A stretch of DNA of 57,474 nt. Origin: Granulosicoccus sp. GTDB lineage: Bacteria; Pseudomonadota; Gammaproteobacteria; Granulosicoccales; Granulosicoccaceae. This document shows, in pieces, positions 25,915 to 34,578 of the stretch (position 1 is the stretch's first letter; each line of letters begins with the position of its first letter). The position numbers and the translations under genes are program-made. The notes under the pieces are model-generated. The model did no database searches. It was not told the DNA's origin and saw only the letters and a program-made list of their open reading frames with translations. Location: contig JALZWO010000090.1 in assembly GCA_023300375.1 (NCBI GenBank), positions 1 to 57,474 on the forward strand. Reading direction: 5' to 3'.

Positions 25915-26850
25915 ATGCATTTGGGTACCGTTCTTATTAATGCCAAGTCCACCACAGCCGTACTGCTGGATGACGGCACTGTTTTGGACATCGCAGCCGC
26001 CGCAGTGACTCACACAGGCGATGTAGCTGATGCGCTGAAGTTGGGAAGCATGCTACACATTGTGGACCTTGGAGACGAAGCTGTATCTGCTATTAAAACT
26101 CTGGTTAGCGAGGCAAAAAGTGGTCAGCACAAAGACGCTCTGCATGCACTTACCGACATTTCATTACTAGCGCCCATACCCGTGCCACGCAAAAATGTTT
26201 TTTGTGTTGGCCGCAACTACTTAGAACATGTAGCTGAGGGCGACAAAGCCCAAAACAATAAGGTAGGTGTTAGCGAATACCCCGTCTACTTCACCAAAAC
26301 ACCAACTGCAGTAATTGGGCCTCACGCTAAGGTTCCTATCTTCCCTTCAGTGTCAGAAAACATTGATTACGAAGTGGAGCTTGCGGCCGTTATTGGCAAG
26401 TCCGGGCGCAATATCAGCAAAGAGAACGCCTTCAAGCATATCTTTGGTTACACCATCATCAACGACATTACCGCCCGTGATGTGCAACGTCGGCACGGTG
26501 GACAATTTTTTAAAGGCAAGACATTTGATGGCTCATGCCCAACCGGCCCTTGGATAGTCACGGCAGATGCAATTGGCGATCCGCAAAACCTTGATATCAG
26601 CTTAACCGTCAATGGCGAACAGCGCCAAACCGGCAATACCCGTTCAATGATATTTGATATCCCTACCATCATCGCCTCTCTGTCAGAGGGCTTAACACTA
26701 GAATCAGGTGATTTAATCGCCACAGGTACGCCATCAGGTGTGGGGTACGCCATGGACCCACCTAGGTACTTGAAACACGGCGATACTGTTGTGTGCAAAG
26801 TAGAAATCATTGGCGAGCTTGAGAACACGCTAGAGACTACAGCTAGTTAA
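25915..26850 (+). CDS. Fumarylacetoacetate hydrolase family enzyme
   Basis: 311 residues. The FAH domain starts after a variable N-terminus: NVFCVGRNYLEHVAEGD, TKTPTAVIGPHA, IDYEVELAAVIGKSGRNI (metal Glu residues), INDITARDVQRRH (metal Asp), GKTFDGSCPTGPW and DLIATGTPSGVG. Related enzymes cleave acylpyruvates or hydrate/decarboxylate ring-fission products of aromatic catabolism. This is the last gene of the rightward arm and probably does the final C-C cleavage of the pathway. AGGA lies before the ATG. Confidence 0.9.
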   Translation: MHLGTVLINAKSTTAVLLDDGTVLDIAAAAVTHTGDVADALKLGSMLHIVDLGDEAVSAIKTLVSEAKSGQHKDALHALTDISLLAPIPVPRKNVFCVGRNYLEHVAEGDKAQNNKVGVSEYPVYFTKTPTAVIGPHAKVPIFPSVSENIDYEVELAAVIGKSGRNISKENAFKHIFGYTIINDITARDVQRRHGGQFFKGKTFDGSCPTGPWIVTADAIGDPQNLDISLTVNGEQRQTGNTRSMIFDIPTIIASLSEGLTLESGDLIATGTPSGVGYAMDPPRYLKHGDTVVCKVEIIGELENTLETTAS

Positions 26851-27048
26851 CTTTACGGTTTGCAGGATGATGTGCACAACATTGAGTTTACAGAATGCCG
26901 ATTGAAGGTGGCGGCGCATAAAACCGCTGCCTTAATGTTGGTAACAGTCGCTCCAATACAGCCGTTGAGCGGCCAGTATAGTGTCCGGTTTGACAAATTA
27001 ATTGTCGCCGAACAACAGCCTGCAAACTTATCACCCAACAACATTAAA

Positions 27049-27570
27049 TCAACCAACAGGAAAGGCTAAGACCCCTTCGGGGTAAATTCCAGATAGACGT
27101 TCTGGAACCATCGAGTAGAAGATTTTATTATCGTCGATGGAGTCAACGCCACAGTATTCGCATAGCCGCGTTACAGAGCCAGTATTGTCAGCAGAACGCA
27201 AGGTGGATGAGTGAATATCTAGGTTTTTTTCTTTGAGGAAAATGATTACGCTAGTAGCCTTACCTTTAACCAAAAATACATATCCAAGTAATGCCAAGCC
27301 GCCTAGCTGCAGATTGCTTAGAATACAAACATAGTCACGACACGAATAATCAATAGCCTTATTCACAGCATAGTAAGTACGAGTCGTTGTCGTAGCCATG
27401 GGTATGAATAGGTTTTCTTCTACCCAACTTGTTGGAACATCACCAATATCGCTTAATTCTGATAAATCATGGCATTCGCACCAAATAGGCGACACATCAA
27501 AATGCTTTTGGGTCAACTCTCCAAGCAACACAGTCAGGGCACCATAGTTTTTCAATTCACGGTTTTCCAT
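27049..27570 (-). CDS. Orphan protein with paired cysteines, unknown function
   Basis: 173 residues, no family recognised. It has a WCECHDL motif near residue 30, a CRDYVC motif near 77, a hydrophobic stretch (LGGLALLGYVFLV) near 90-103, and a late CEYCGVD. The three Cys pairs could hold a metal, but no standard zinc motif fits. Base composition is more AT-rich than its neighbours and the gene lies in a zone of decayed genes, so recent acquisition or a remnant of a larger locus is possible. No partner gene is evident. Confidence 0.55.
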   Translation of the reverse strand: MENRELKNYGALTVLLGELTQKHFDVSPIWCECHDLSELSDIGDVPTSWVEENLFIPMATTTTRTYYAVNKAIDYSCRDYVCILSNLQLGGLALLGYVFLVKGKATSVIIFLKEKNLDIHSSTLRSADNTGSVTRLCEYCGVDSIDDNKIFYSMVPERLSGIYPEGVLAFPVG

Positions 27571-27939
27571 ACATCTCTATTATTTGTGTAGTTGTCGTTG
27601 CCAATTTCTGACTTGTTCTTTGCCTATCAAGCCCGTTTCATTTGTTCTGACTTAGTTGAACTGAACCCTTATGTAAATCTCAGTTATTGTTAATTGTATA
27701 TTTTCAATATAGCCACGACACAAACTAATAAGCAGTATTTTGCGAAATTCAAAAAGCAATCGCTTGCTCTGAGTTTAAACGTTTTTTCGGGGACGCCACT
27801 ACGGCTAGGCTGCTATAGAAGAACATAATCACTTTGTTATTTCGAACAAAATGTACATCTATAAACATTTTCGGCACAGTGCATCCAAAGTAGTGCTGAT
27901 AGGCTGATTGCTTTTATCATCAATAGAGAGCAAAAGACT
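27571..27939. other. AT-rich intergenic region between divergent genes
   Basis: About 370 bases with no gene seen. It is clearly more AT-rich than the flanking operons, notably around 27660-27740, and must contain the promoters of the orphan gene and of the former cupin gene. No repeat or tRNA was found. Confidence 0.5.
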
Positions 27940-28408
27940 ATGAGTGTGAAGAATCTAGTAGTTTGTGCTACCACCATGGTATTGGCATCCTGCGCTCAGG
28001 TGGCAACTGTTCAAGATACGATTACGGACGAGGTAGCGGGGAAAACTGCAGATAATATAGATTCCACAACATTGCGGGTACAAGACAAAGCATTCACCCC
28101 GCAATTCGGACCGGTTGAATTCGCTGATGCGTTCGGCAGTCGGGAAACAGGCCACACGGCACCTTTGGCCAATTTCCAGCAAACTTTGAAACACCAGCGA
28201 ATATTCATTCTCACGGCTACCGCGCAGTGGTGCTTAGCGGCGACATGACTAATCCATTCGATGGTGAAGCTAATCGCCAGTGATGTCTCCAGGATCTTAC
28301 TGGTCTGTTGCTGCTGGCGACAACCATGTCACTGCCTGTGTTTCAGAGACTCCTTGTGAATTCATGATGTGGGGTGACCAAAATGTCGACTTAAACGCTA
28401 CAGAGTAA
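27940..28408 (+). pseudogene. Frameshifted exported cupin (DUF4437-like) gene
   Basis: The reading frame begins with a lipoprotein-type signal (VVCATTMVLASCAQ) and stays open to RETG near 28146. There it shifts: the family sequence continues in another frame as PHGTFGQFPANFETPANIHS, HGYRAVVLSGDM, TNPFDGEAN. A second shift near 28281 leads to SPGSYWSVAAGDNHVTACVS and ends at 28408. Joined together these pieces form a single cupin with the His-rich metal site (IHSHGY, DNHVTAC). Two indels inactivate it. Whether they are real or sequencing errors needs read-level data. It converges with an AraC pseudogene. Confidence 0.85.
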
Positions 28409-28426
28409 TTAGTGGGTCGATACAGA

Positions 28427-29065
28427 CTACGGGGAGCTATGTTTCACTTTACGCCGACACTGAGTCGGCGTTTCTCCAAACGTTGTATTAAAGGCCCGCG
28501 AGAACGCAGCTGCCGACACATAACCATTGGTAAAGGCGATTTTATCAATCAGATCATCATTGGTTCTCAACGCTAATTGAGCGTTGAGCAACTTCCAGCG
28601 CGTTGCATATGAACCGGCGGACTGACCAACAAAATCCTTAAAGCGTTGTGAGAATGAAGAGCGGGACATCCCCGCATGGGCCGCCATGCCATCGATGGTA
28701 AGTTGGCTATGGACATCACTATGAATTGCACTTATAGCCAGTGCAATCCGTTTGTCAGATAGGCCACGAAAGAATCCTGTGCGTTCTTTGTTGTGTTTGA
28801 AGAAGGTGCCTAGAGTCGGGTAGCTGTCTGGTGTGTCTCCAATAAAATGTGATGCCCCTTTGGAAACAACACGATATCACCCGTAGATAAACTGCATAAC
28901 TTGCCCAGCGTGCGTCACACACGCAGAACCACAAACCAGAATATAAAATTACGCGAACCCTGTATTAGAGATATCCATACACCACGAGCCACGAAAGTCC
29001 TTCTGAAAATAAACAGAACTTTCCACTCCGATCAGGTTTAATACATCACTTAATGGGTTTGGCAT
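28427..29065 (-). pseudogene. Frameshifted AraC-family regulator (cupin_6 type)
   Basis: Reading leftward from the ATG at 29065, the product begins like AraC regulators with a cupin_6 ligand domain (PNPLSDVLNLIGVESSVYFQ). It meets a stop at 28949-28951, and shows the next conserved piece (LSTGDIVLFPKGHH) in another frame near 28870. It then returns to the first frame for GFFRGLSDKRIALAISAIHS and an intact C-terminal helix-turn-helix (LTIDGMAAHAGMSRSSFSQR, YVSAAAFSRAFNTTFGETP). The start frame and the end frame agree, so at least two compensating indels plus a nonsense codon are present. It lies tail-to-tail with the cupin pseudogene, 18 bases apart. Confidence 0.85.
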
Positions 29066-29242
29066 GTTTATAGTGAAGACACGATCTTGTTCATATTTTC
29101 AGCCTGACAATGCTTGTAGGCTCCACTAATGTTTTATATCTCAACCGTAATTATTAATGCCTGAGCCACTATAGCACCGCTTTTTTCAACACAGACTCTC
29201 GTATTTCGGTTACTCGACATACTCAAGTTCATTTACCTGCAC

Positions 29243-30112
29243 TCACTGTTTTAACGCATTTAAAGGCACCTTAAGAGAGGGTCTGCCCTGTTCATCAGAC
29301 GGTATAACACCTGCTCTCATATTGACCTGTATAGAGGGAATAATTAACTTCGGCACAGCGAGCTGGGCATCACGCTCGGTACGAAACATGACAAAATCTT
29401 CTCGGCTCTGCCCATTGCCCACATGAATATTGCGCGCGCGTTCCTCAGCAACCGTTGTCTCCCATTGTATCTCACGGCCGTTAGCACCGTAGTCGTGGCA
29501 CATGAACAAACGCATCTCGTCGGGGAGCAATAATATTTTCTGTATTGAATCGTACAGCTCGCCTGCGTCACCGCCCGGAAAATCTGCTCTGGCAGAACCG
29601 CTATCTGGCATGAATAGCGTGTCGCCTATGAACGCTGCATTACCAATGACATGCACCATACAAGCTGGCGTATGCCCGGGAGTAGCAATGACTCGGGCTT
29701 GCATTGAGCCAATGCGGTAGGTGTCCCCATCACTAAACAAGGCATCGAACTGACTACCATCTCGTTGAAATTCTGTGCCCTCATTGAAAATCTTGCCAAA
29801 CGTCTCCTGAACAACCGTTATTTTTTCGCCGATACCAAGCTTGCCGCCTAGTTTCTCTTGGATATACGGTGCAGCTGATAAATGATCGGCATGCACATGG
29901 GTTTCGATCAACCACTCAAGTGTCAACTCATTGTCTTTGATGAACGCGATTATTTCATCGGCTTTGTCGTGTGTAATCTGACCCGCTGCATAGTCAATAT
30001 CCATCACTGAGTCGATAACAGCACAGGAGCTGGAATTGGGATCTTTTACCACATAGCTAATGGTGTTGGTGGCTTGATCAAAAAAGCCTGTGACTTCGGA
30101 GATGATATTCAT
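29243..30112 (-). CDS. blh: Blh-type persulfide (sulfur) dioxygenase, MBL fold
   Basis: 289 residues from ATG 30112; ATG 30175 is in frame, but orthologues begin with NIxxEVTGFFD, matching 30112. The iron site is ETHVHADHLSA (His72, His74, Asp76, His77), with GHTPACMVHV and the family signature GDTLFMPDSGSARADFPGGD. It oxidises glutathione persulfide to sulfite, detoxifying sulfide-derived sulfane sulfur in the cytoplasm. Blh is usually controlled by the ArsR-type BigR. Here it is the last gene of an apparent operon with a two-component system and a Gate-domain membrane protein, which is unusual. Confidence 0.9.
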   Translation of the reverse strand: MNIISEVTGFFDQATNTISYVVKDPNSSSCAVIDSVMDIDYAAGQITHDKADEIIAFIKDNELTLEWLIETHVHADHLSAAPYIQEKLGGKLGIGEKITVVQETFGKIFNEGTEFQRDGSQFDALFSDGDTYRIGSMQARVIATPGHTPACMVHVIGNAAFIGDTLFMPDSGSARADFPGGDAGELYDSIQKILLLPDEMRLFMCHDYGANGREIQWETTVAEERARNIHVGNGQSREDFVMFRTERDAQLAVPKLIIPSIQVNMRAGVIPSDEQGRPSLKVPLNALKQ

Positions 30113-30190
30113 AGACGAACACGTGGCCTTAGTTACGACGCTAATTAGTACACCGGAAACAATATCAGGTGCCATGCTAGTGGGACTTTT

Positions 30191-31135
30191 TCACTCAACA
30201 ACAGGTTTGTCGACAGTCTTAAGTATTTTGGCCAGCATAGCAACAATTGCACAGGCGAAAATGATTCTTGCCCAGAGTATGCCGGACAGATCGGCACCCA
30301 GTGCCATTATCAGTAGCGTATCCTCAATCACACTGTGCAACAAGCCTAAAAAGCACAGGGCAAGGTAGGCATCTCGCCGCCCCATAACACCCTTGTCAAG
30401 CTCCCGAATGAGTATTCCCGCCCCATAGCTCAGGCCAAGTGCTACGCCCACCACAGTGACATTAGCTGCCGAGCGACCGATACCCAGTAGTCGGAGTACT
30501 GGAACAAGGCCGATATGAATGATGCGCTCCAAACCGAGTACACGAAGTGTATTCAGCAGCACAATCAAGGCTAAAATCACAAAATAGATAACGACCAGCG
30601 TCTCAAGTTGCGCAAGGATCCAAGACCACAGAGAGTTATCAGTGTTTGCCATACTCCAAACGATGGCTGCCGGCTCTTGAAGTAAGTTAAACCTAGAATA
30701 AACAATGTGCAAAAAGCCGCCTAGTACCAGTGCACCACCCACTCTCAAAACAATGGTTACCCACCAAGGAACACCTGCCCTTCGCGCAACCGAACCTTCA
30801 ATCGGTATTGAGTGACCGATTAACATCATAGAACCCAGCACCGTAACTTGCTCAACGCTCAACGACAGATCACCTGCCATACCAGCAAACACCACAATGC
30901 CCGAAAACACGTTGGTCAGAAGCGTGGTAGCCCACACAATCCCAAGCTCTGGAGGTAATCCTGCGAGGGACATAATTGGTGCCAAAACCGCCCCTATCAC
31001 CTCCATAGCCCCAAGCTCTTGCAGCACTTTCACCACAATCAGAGCTGGAATCATTATTTTGAGCAGCACGCCGTACACTGCAAAAGATTCAAATAAAACG
31101 GCGCGCAACGCAAATACGACCTGAGACAGTTTCAC
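30191..31135 (-). CDS. Gate (nucleoside-recognition) domain membrane protein
   Basis: 314 residues with about eight membrane helices and two Gate-like halves. One holds IVWATTLLTNVFSGIVVFAG with IGHSIPIEGSVARRAG; the other holds NVTVVGVALGLSYGAGILI with LHSVIEDTLL. The internal similarity resembles SpmA/SpmB and related transporters. The cargo of such proteins is poorly known. It is sandwiched between the response regulator (43 bases) and the Blh gene (about 80 bases, or 15 if the upstream start is used), which suggests a role in moving a sulfur compound or in sensing. Confidence 0.82.
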   Translation of the reverse strand: MKLSQVVFALRAVLFESFAVYGVLLKIMIPALIVVKVLQELGAMEVIGAVLAPIMSLAGLPPELGIVWATTLLTNVFSGIVVFAGMAGDLSLSVEQVTVLGSMMLIGHSIPIEGSVARRAGVPWWVTIVLRVGGALVLGGFLHIVYSRFNLLQEPAAIVWSMANTDNSLWSWILAQLETLVVIYFVILALIVLLNTLRVLGLERIIHIGLVPVLRLLGIGRSAANVTVVGVALGLSYGAGILIRELDKGVMGRRDAYLALCFLGLLHSVIEDTLLIMALGADLSGILWARIIFACAIVAMLAKILKTVDKPVVE

Positions 31136-31178
31136 TGGTTAGCTGTTTGTTAATATCGAGATGCGTACGATACGGCAA

Positions 31179-31850
31179 TTACACAGGCACTTCATATTTA
31201 TAACCGATGCCGTAAACAGAATGAATAAATTCATCAGTAGCACACACAGCGCTTAGCTTTTGCCGTAGTTTTTTGATGTGACTATCAATGGTTCTTTCGC
31301 TGACAATACGATCATCGGTGTAGATTCGACGCATGAGTTGAGAACGGTTAAATATCTGCCCAGGCCTTTCCATCATCGCTTTGAGTAAACGCAGCTCCAC
31401 GGCGGTCAAAATACACACGTTACCGTCCACTAATACACGCGCAACGGATTCATCAAGCACAAGCCGTTGATTACCAGAATCTTCTGAGCTTACCGATGTT
31501 CTGCGTAACACAGCCTTAACTCGAGCAACCACTTCACGTGGGCTGTAAGGTTTGCAAATGTAATCATCTGCACCAATCTCAAGCCCCAATAATCTGTCAA
31601 TTTCCTCAACCCTTGCCGTTAACATAATGACAGGCACGGTGGAATGCTTACGAAACTCCTTGCAGATACTTAAGCCATCTAGTCCGGGCAACATAAGATC
31701 TAGCAGCACAAGATCAGGCGGTGCATTGATCAGCCCTTCAAGTGCCGCGTTACCCTCGTTGTAAAGTGTTGTATCAAAATCGTCTTTAGACAGATAGCTT
31801 TCTAATGCAGCTGAAAGCTTCAGCTCATCTTCTACAATTGCTATTAGCAT
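31179..31850 (-). CDS. OmpR-family DNA-binding response regulator
   Basis: 223 residues. The receiver domain keeps the acidic pair VEDE (7-9), phospho-acceptor Asp51 (LLDLMLPGLDG), Thr78 (MLTAR) and Lys100 (CKPYS). The winged-helix DNA-binding domain follows (TAVELRLLKAMMERPGQIFN, SERTIDSHIKKLRQKL, VYGIGYKYE). It resembles BaeR. The partner kinase gene is immediately upstream with 20 bases between, and Gate and Blh genes follow, making them the likely regulon. Confidence 0.93.
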   Translation of the reverse strand: MLIAIVEDELKLSAALESYLSKDDFDTTLYNEGNAALEGLINAPPDLVLLDLMLPGLDGLSICKEFRKHSTVPVIMLTARVEEIDRLLGLEIGADDYICKPYSPREVVARVKAVLRRTSVSSEDSGNQRLVLDESVARVLVDGNVCILTAVELRLLKAMMERPGQIFNRSQLMRRIYTDDRIVSERTIDSHIKKLRQKLSAVCATDEFIHSVYGIGYKYEVPV

Positions 31851-31870
31851 TGAATAATCCTGACCAGATG

Positions 31871-33283
31871 TTATCTAGGAAGCTGTACATTTATGCTCAA
31901 ACCACCTGACGGTGAATGAGATGCTTCAATGGTGCCATGGTGCGCAAGCACTATTTTTTTAACTATCGCTAAACCTAACCCTGAACCACCAAACTCTCTA
32001 TTACGCGACTCTTCTGTGCGATAAAGTAGATTAAACAAATGCGGCAATTGTTCTTCATTGACACCAGGGGTAGAGTCGCTCCACGTTAACGTGAGTGCGT
32101 TATCAGAGCACAATAAACCGATTTCTATAGTCCCACCTTCATCGGTGTATCTCACTGAATTTTGCAATAGGTTGTCAATGAGTTGAGAGAGCCGTTGAGC
32201 ATCTCCATTGATTTTTGTGCAAGTGTCACTAACATCTAGCGACACTGAGAGCTGCGCTTGCGCCAACATAGCCTTTGCCAGAAATAGCCGTCGATTGAGT
32301 ACTTCTGAAAAATCAACAGGGGCCATCTGGTAGTTAAGTGCCCCCACATCCGACAGCGTCAACTCGTGTAAGTCATCAATGAGTAGTCCCAAACAAACCG
32401 ACTCGGTATGCAGTGAATCAACCGCCGCAGCATCAAGCGTATAAACACCATCTTGCATTGCCTCCAATTCACTTTGAAGCACAGCAACGGGAGTTCGCAA
32501 CTCGTGGGAAATTTCGGCCATCCACTGTTGCCGGGCATTCTGATTACTCTCCAGCGTGTAGGCCATTTTATTGATATCGCGTGCCACATCACCCAGCTCA
32601 TCTTTGCTGTTGGAATCAATGCGATGAGTATATTCGCCGTTTGTGAGGTTTCTTACAGCCAAGTTCACTTTAAGTATGGGTTTGACAATCCGTGACGCCA
32701 ATGCGGCGGCAAGCAATGCAGACAAGAGAATGGTGGCAATTGCAGCATATCCATATTTCTTGAGTTGAGAGGCAATAAACACCTCTTCTAGCTCACCTGG
32801 CAAACCACGAGGCTCTCTAATTCCAAAATAACCTATCGGGGTGTCACCCAACACAATGGGTTCCCATTGCACGTTATTTTGTGGAATCTCCCGACCCACT
32901 AGTAAACTCTTATTGCTATCTACCAGAAGAACTCTGTTGCGTGGCCGTCCCAACGGCACATCCTTGCTCGCTCCAAGGGATCTGCCCTCTGCCCGGCCAG
33001 GTGTGTGTCGTTCCGCCCCGCCAGATAGATGTTTTTCTGGCCGCTCTGGTGACAGGATAGAACGTACAATTTCTGGCTTACTGTCTATCCAATCCCAACC
33101 CTGATTTTGTTCATATTGTGCGGCAAACTGCTCTCCTAGAGGACGCAAGCGTTGCTTTTGGATGTCCACTACATAGTTAGTAAACCCTCGATTAAAACTC
33201 AAGCTGTTTAGAATAGCCAGCAACGCAATCAGTACCACACTGAAGAAAAGAAGCGTTACTAGCAGTTGATATTTAAGGCGCAT
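31871..33283 (-). CDS. Membrane sensor histidine kinase (BaeS-like)
   Basis: 470 residues. A first span (about 8-28), a periplasmic region of roughly 140 residues, a second span (about 178-198), HAMP (RIVKPILKVNLAVRNLTNGE), HisKA with His260 in EISHELRTP, and the ATPase motifs NSVRY, DSTPGV and GGSGLGLAIVKKI are all in order. The periplasmic part contains no Cys but an Arg/Gly-rich insert (about 85-115), so thiol chemistry is not an obvious sensing mode. The signal is unknown. It heads the operon with its regulator, the Gate protein and Blh. Confidence 0.92.
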   Translation of the reverse strand: MRLKYQLLVTLLFFSVVLIALLAILNSLSFNRGFTNYVVDIQKQRLRPLGEQFAAQYEQNQGWDWIDSKPEIVRSILSPERPEKHLSGGAERHTPGRAEGRSLGASKDVPLGRPRNRVLLVDSNKSLLVGREIPQNNVQWEPIVLGDTPIGYFGIREPRGLPGELEEVFIASQLKKYGYAAIATILLSALLAAALASRIVKPILKVNLAVRNLTNGEYTHRIDSNSKDELGDVARDINKMAYTLESNQNARQQWMAEISHELRTPVAVLQSELEAMQDGVYTLDAAAVDSLHTESVCLGLLIDDLHELTLSDVGALNYQMAPVDFSEVLNRRLFLAKAMLAQAQLSVSLDVSDTCTKINGDAQRLSQLIDNLLQNSVRYTDEGGTIEIGLLCSDNALTLTWSDSTPGVNEEQLPHLFNLLYRTEESRNREFGGSGLGLAIVKKIVLAHHGTIEASHSPSGGLSINVQLPR

Positions 33284-33460
33284 GAGATGTCATAGCGGCT
33301 GTAGATCGTAAATTGTAACGCGTGCAAGTTACCTAAATTGCCGCAAAACACGACTTTCTTGTTATTTGCACAATCTACGATAATCACCACACTTGAACGA
33401 ACTCCCTAGCCTGCTATCTGAGTGATATCGAAGCGCACTCGCTTGCCACATCAAACGAAT

Positions 33461-33697
33461 TCAATCTTCGGGTAACGCGTCAAACTCAGCACGCTTAGCG
33501 TCAAACCACTCCTGCATGCCTCCCTCTTTTGCCATGATTGACTTCATGGCCTCCATGGCGTCAAGGTGAGCTTGATCACTCTGCGCAAACATATCCATAG
33601 CGTGAGCTTTGCTCTGCTGCGCCATGTCTTCAAAGCTTAACGCCGTGAATGCTTGGTCGCACACGCCACCCAGTTGTTTGCATGTCATGGTTTTCAT
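33461..33697 (-). CDS. Small conserved DUF1059-like protein
   Basis: 78 residues. The start MKTMTCKQLGGVCDQAF and the body SFEDMAQQSKAHAMDMF with a final WFDAKRAEFDALP match a small conserved family in which two N-terminal cysteines and a HxMxMF element recur. Function unknown. GAGGAGAG lies about ten bases before the ATG, a strong ribosome site. It is upstream of the kinase gene by 177 bases and is probably a separate unit. Confidence 0.8.
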   Translation of the reverse strand: MKTMTCKQLGGVCDQAFTALSFEDMAQQSKAHAMDMFAQSDQAHLDAMEAMKSIMAKEGGMQEWFDAKRAEFDALPED

Positions 33698-33735
33698 AGT
33701 CGGTACTCTCCTCGTACAGTAAGAGCCACATTAGG

Positions 33736-34254
33736 CTATTCAGCTTGCACACCTGTTGCAAAAAGGTTCAGTTCACCCTGATCATTAAAACGCGTTGCCG
33801 CAGATAAACCTGTGCCTCCCAATTTGCCTTTCAGTGAATACGCTAGTGGCTTTTCGAAAAGCTCGCTATTGCCATCCTGCGCATCGCCAACCCTTGCCAG
33901 AATCTGCCTGACTGCACTGAAAGCAGAAATACTCACAGGGATACTGAGAACGGTTTCGCCAAATCTTGGAATTACACCCGATACATCACTGACACCACTG
34001 GCTAATCCTCGTCCATCTAAATCAAGGCTAACGGACATTCCGTCGTAGGGCAATGCAGAGTCGTTGGGATTCTGTAGGCGCAGCTGCAATGAAAAACGCA
34101 ACTCCAGACCCTCGCTTTGAATGGGTTCCAGACCAACCACACGAGCACTCGGAGGTGTTCGGCCCGACAGGGTCGCACAACCAAGTAGTGTCGCCATCAG
34201 CAACACCATCAAAGAAGCATTTCGCAGTAGTTGTAGCATTGTTAGTCGCAGCAT
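33736..34254 (-). CDS. LEA type 2 (WHy-domain) lipoprotein
   Basis: 172 residues. The N-terminus carries a lipoprotein signal with the lipobox LLGC near residue 25. The rest is a single LEA_2 / water-stress-hypersensitive domain: SARVVGLEPI, LELRFSLQLRLQNPNDSALP, SGVSDVSGVIPRFGETVLSI and a final AYSLKGKLGG. Such proteins are linked to desiccation and osmotic tolerance and sit in the periplasm or outer-membrane inner leaflet. It may be co-transcribed with the small gene downstream (38 bases). Confidence 0.82.
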   Translation of the reverse strand: MLRLTMLQLLRNASLMVLLMATLLGCATLSGRTPPSARVVGLEPIQSEGLELRFSLQLRLQNPNDSALPYDGMSVSLDLDGRGLASGVSDVSGVIPRFGETVLSIPVSISAFSAVRQILARVGDAQDGNSELFEKPLAYSLKGKLGGTGLSAATRFNDQGELNLFATGVQAE

Positions 34255-34578
34255 TTAGGGGCGAGAAGCCTATTTGTTTGAGGCAACGGGATGAGCGTAG
34301 CTCGGATTAGTGAACTCTGCACGTGTAAATGATCTTTAGAGCGCCTGTGGTCTGGTAATTTCTACTGCAAAAAATCCCCTACCGCCATCGATTAGTCAAC
34401 GCCACAATTAATAATTGTGCAATGAATTTCACGACACACTACCCATGTTGTGAAGCTGTTCACAATTATTATTGAGCCATCATTAATTGCCAGAAAGCAT
34501 TCCAGTCTGTAATCCATTATCACCACATAACAGCTCTACATTGCGCTTTCCCGTTTATTCAATGCAGTGGCGCCGAGC
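34255..34578. other. Intergenic region with a CACAATT palindrome
   Basis: About 320 bases without a gene. At 34403-34419 there is a perfect inverted repeat CACAATT-AAT-AATTGTG, about 160 bases before the metallophosphoesterase start; a CACAATT half-site recurs near 34460. It could be a regulator site for either divergent gene. Confidence 0.4.

Noticed and set aside
26860-27069. 69-codon rightward frame after the FAH-family gene
   Set aside because: No start signal or similarity; more likely the 3' untranslated region.
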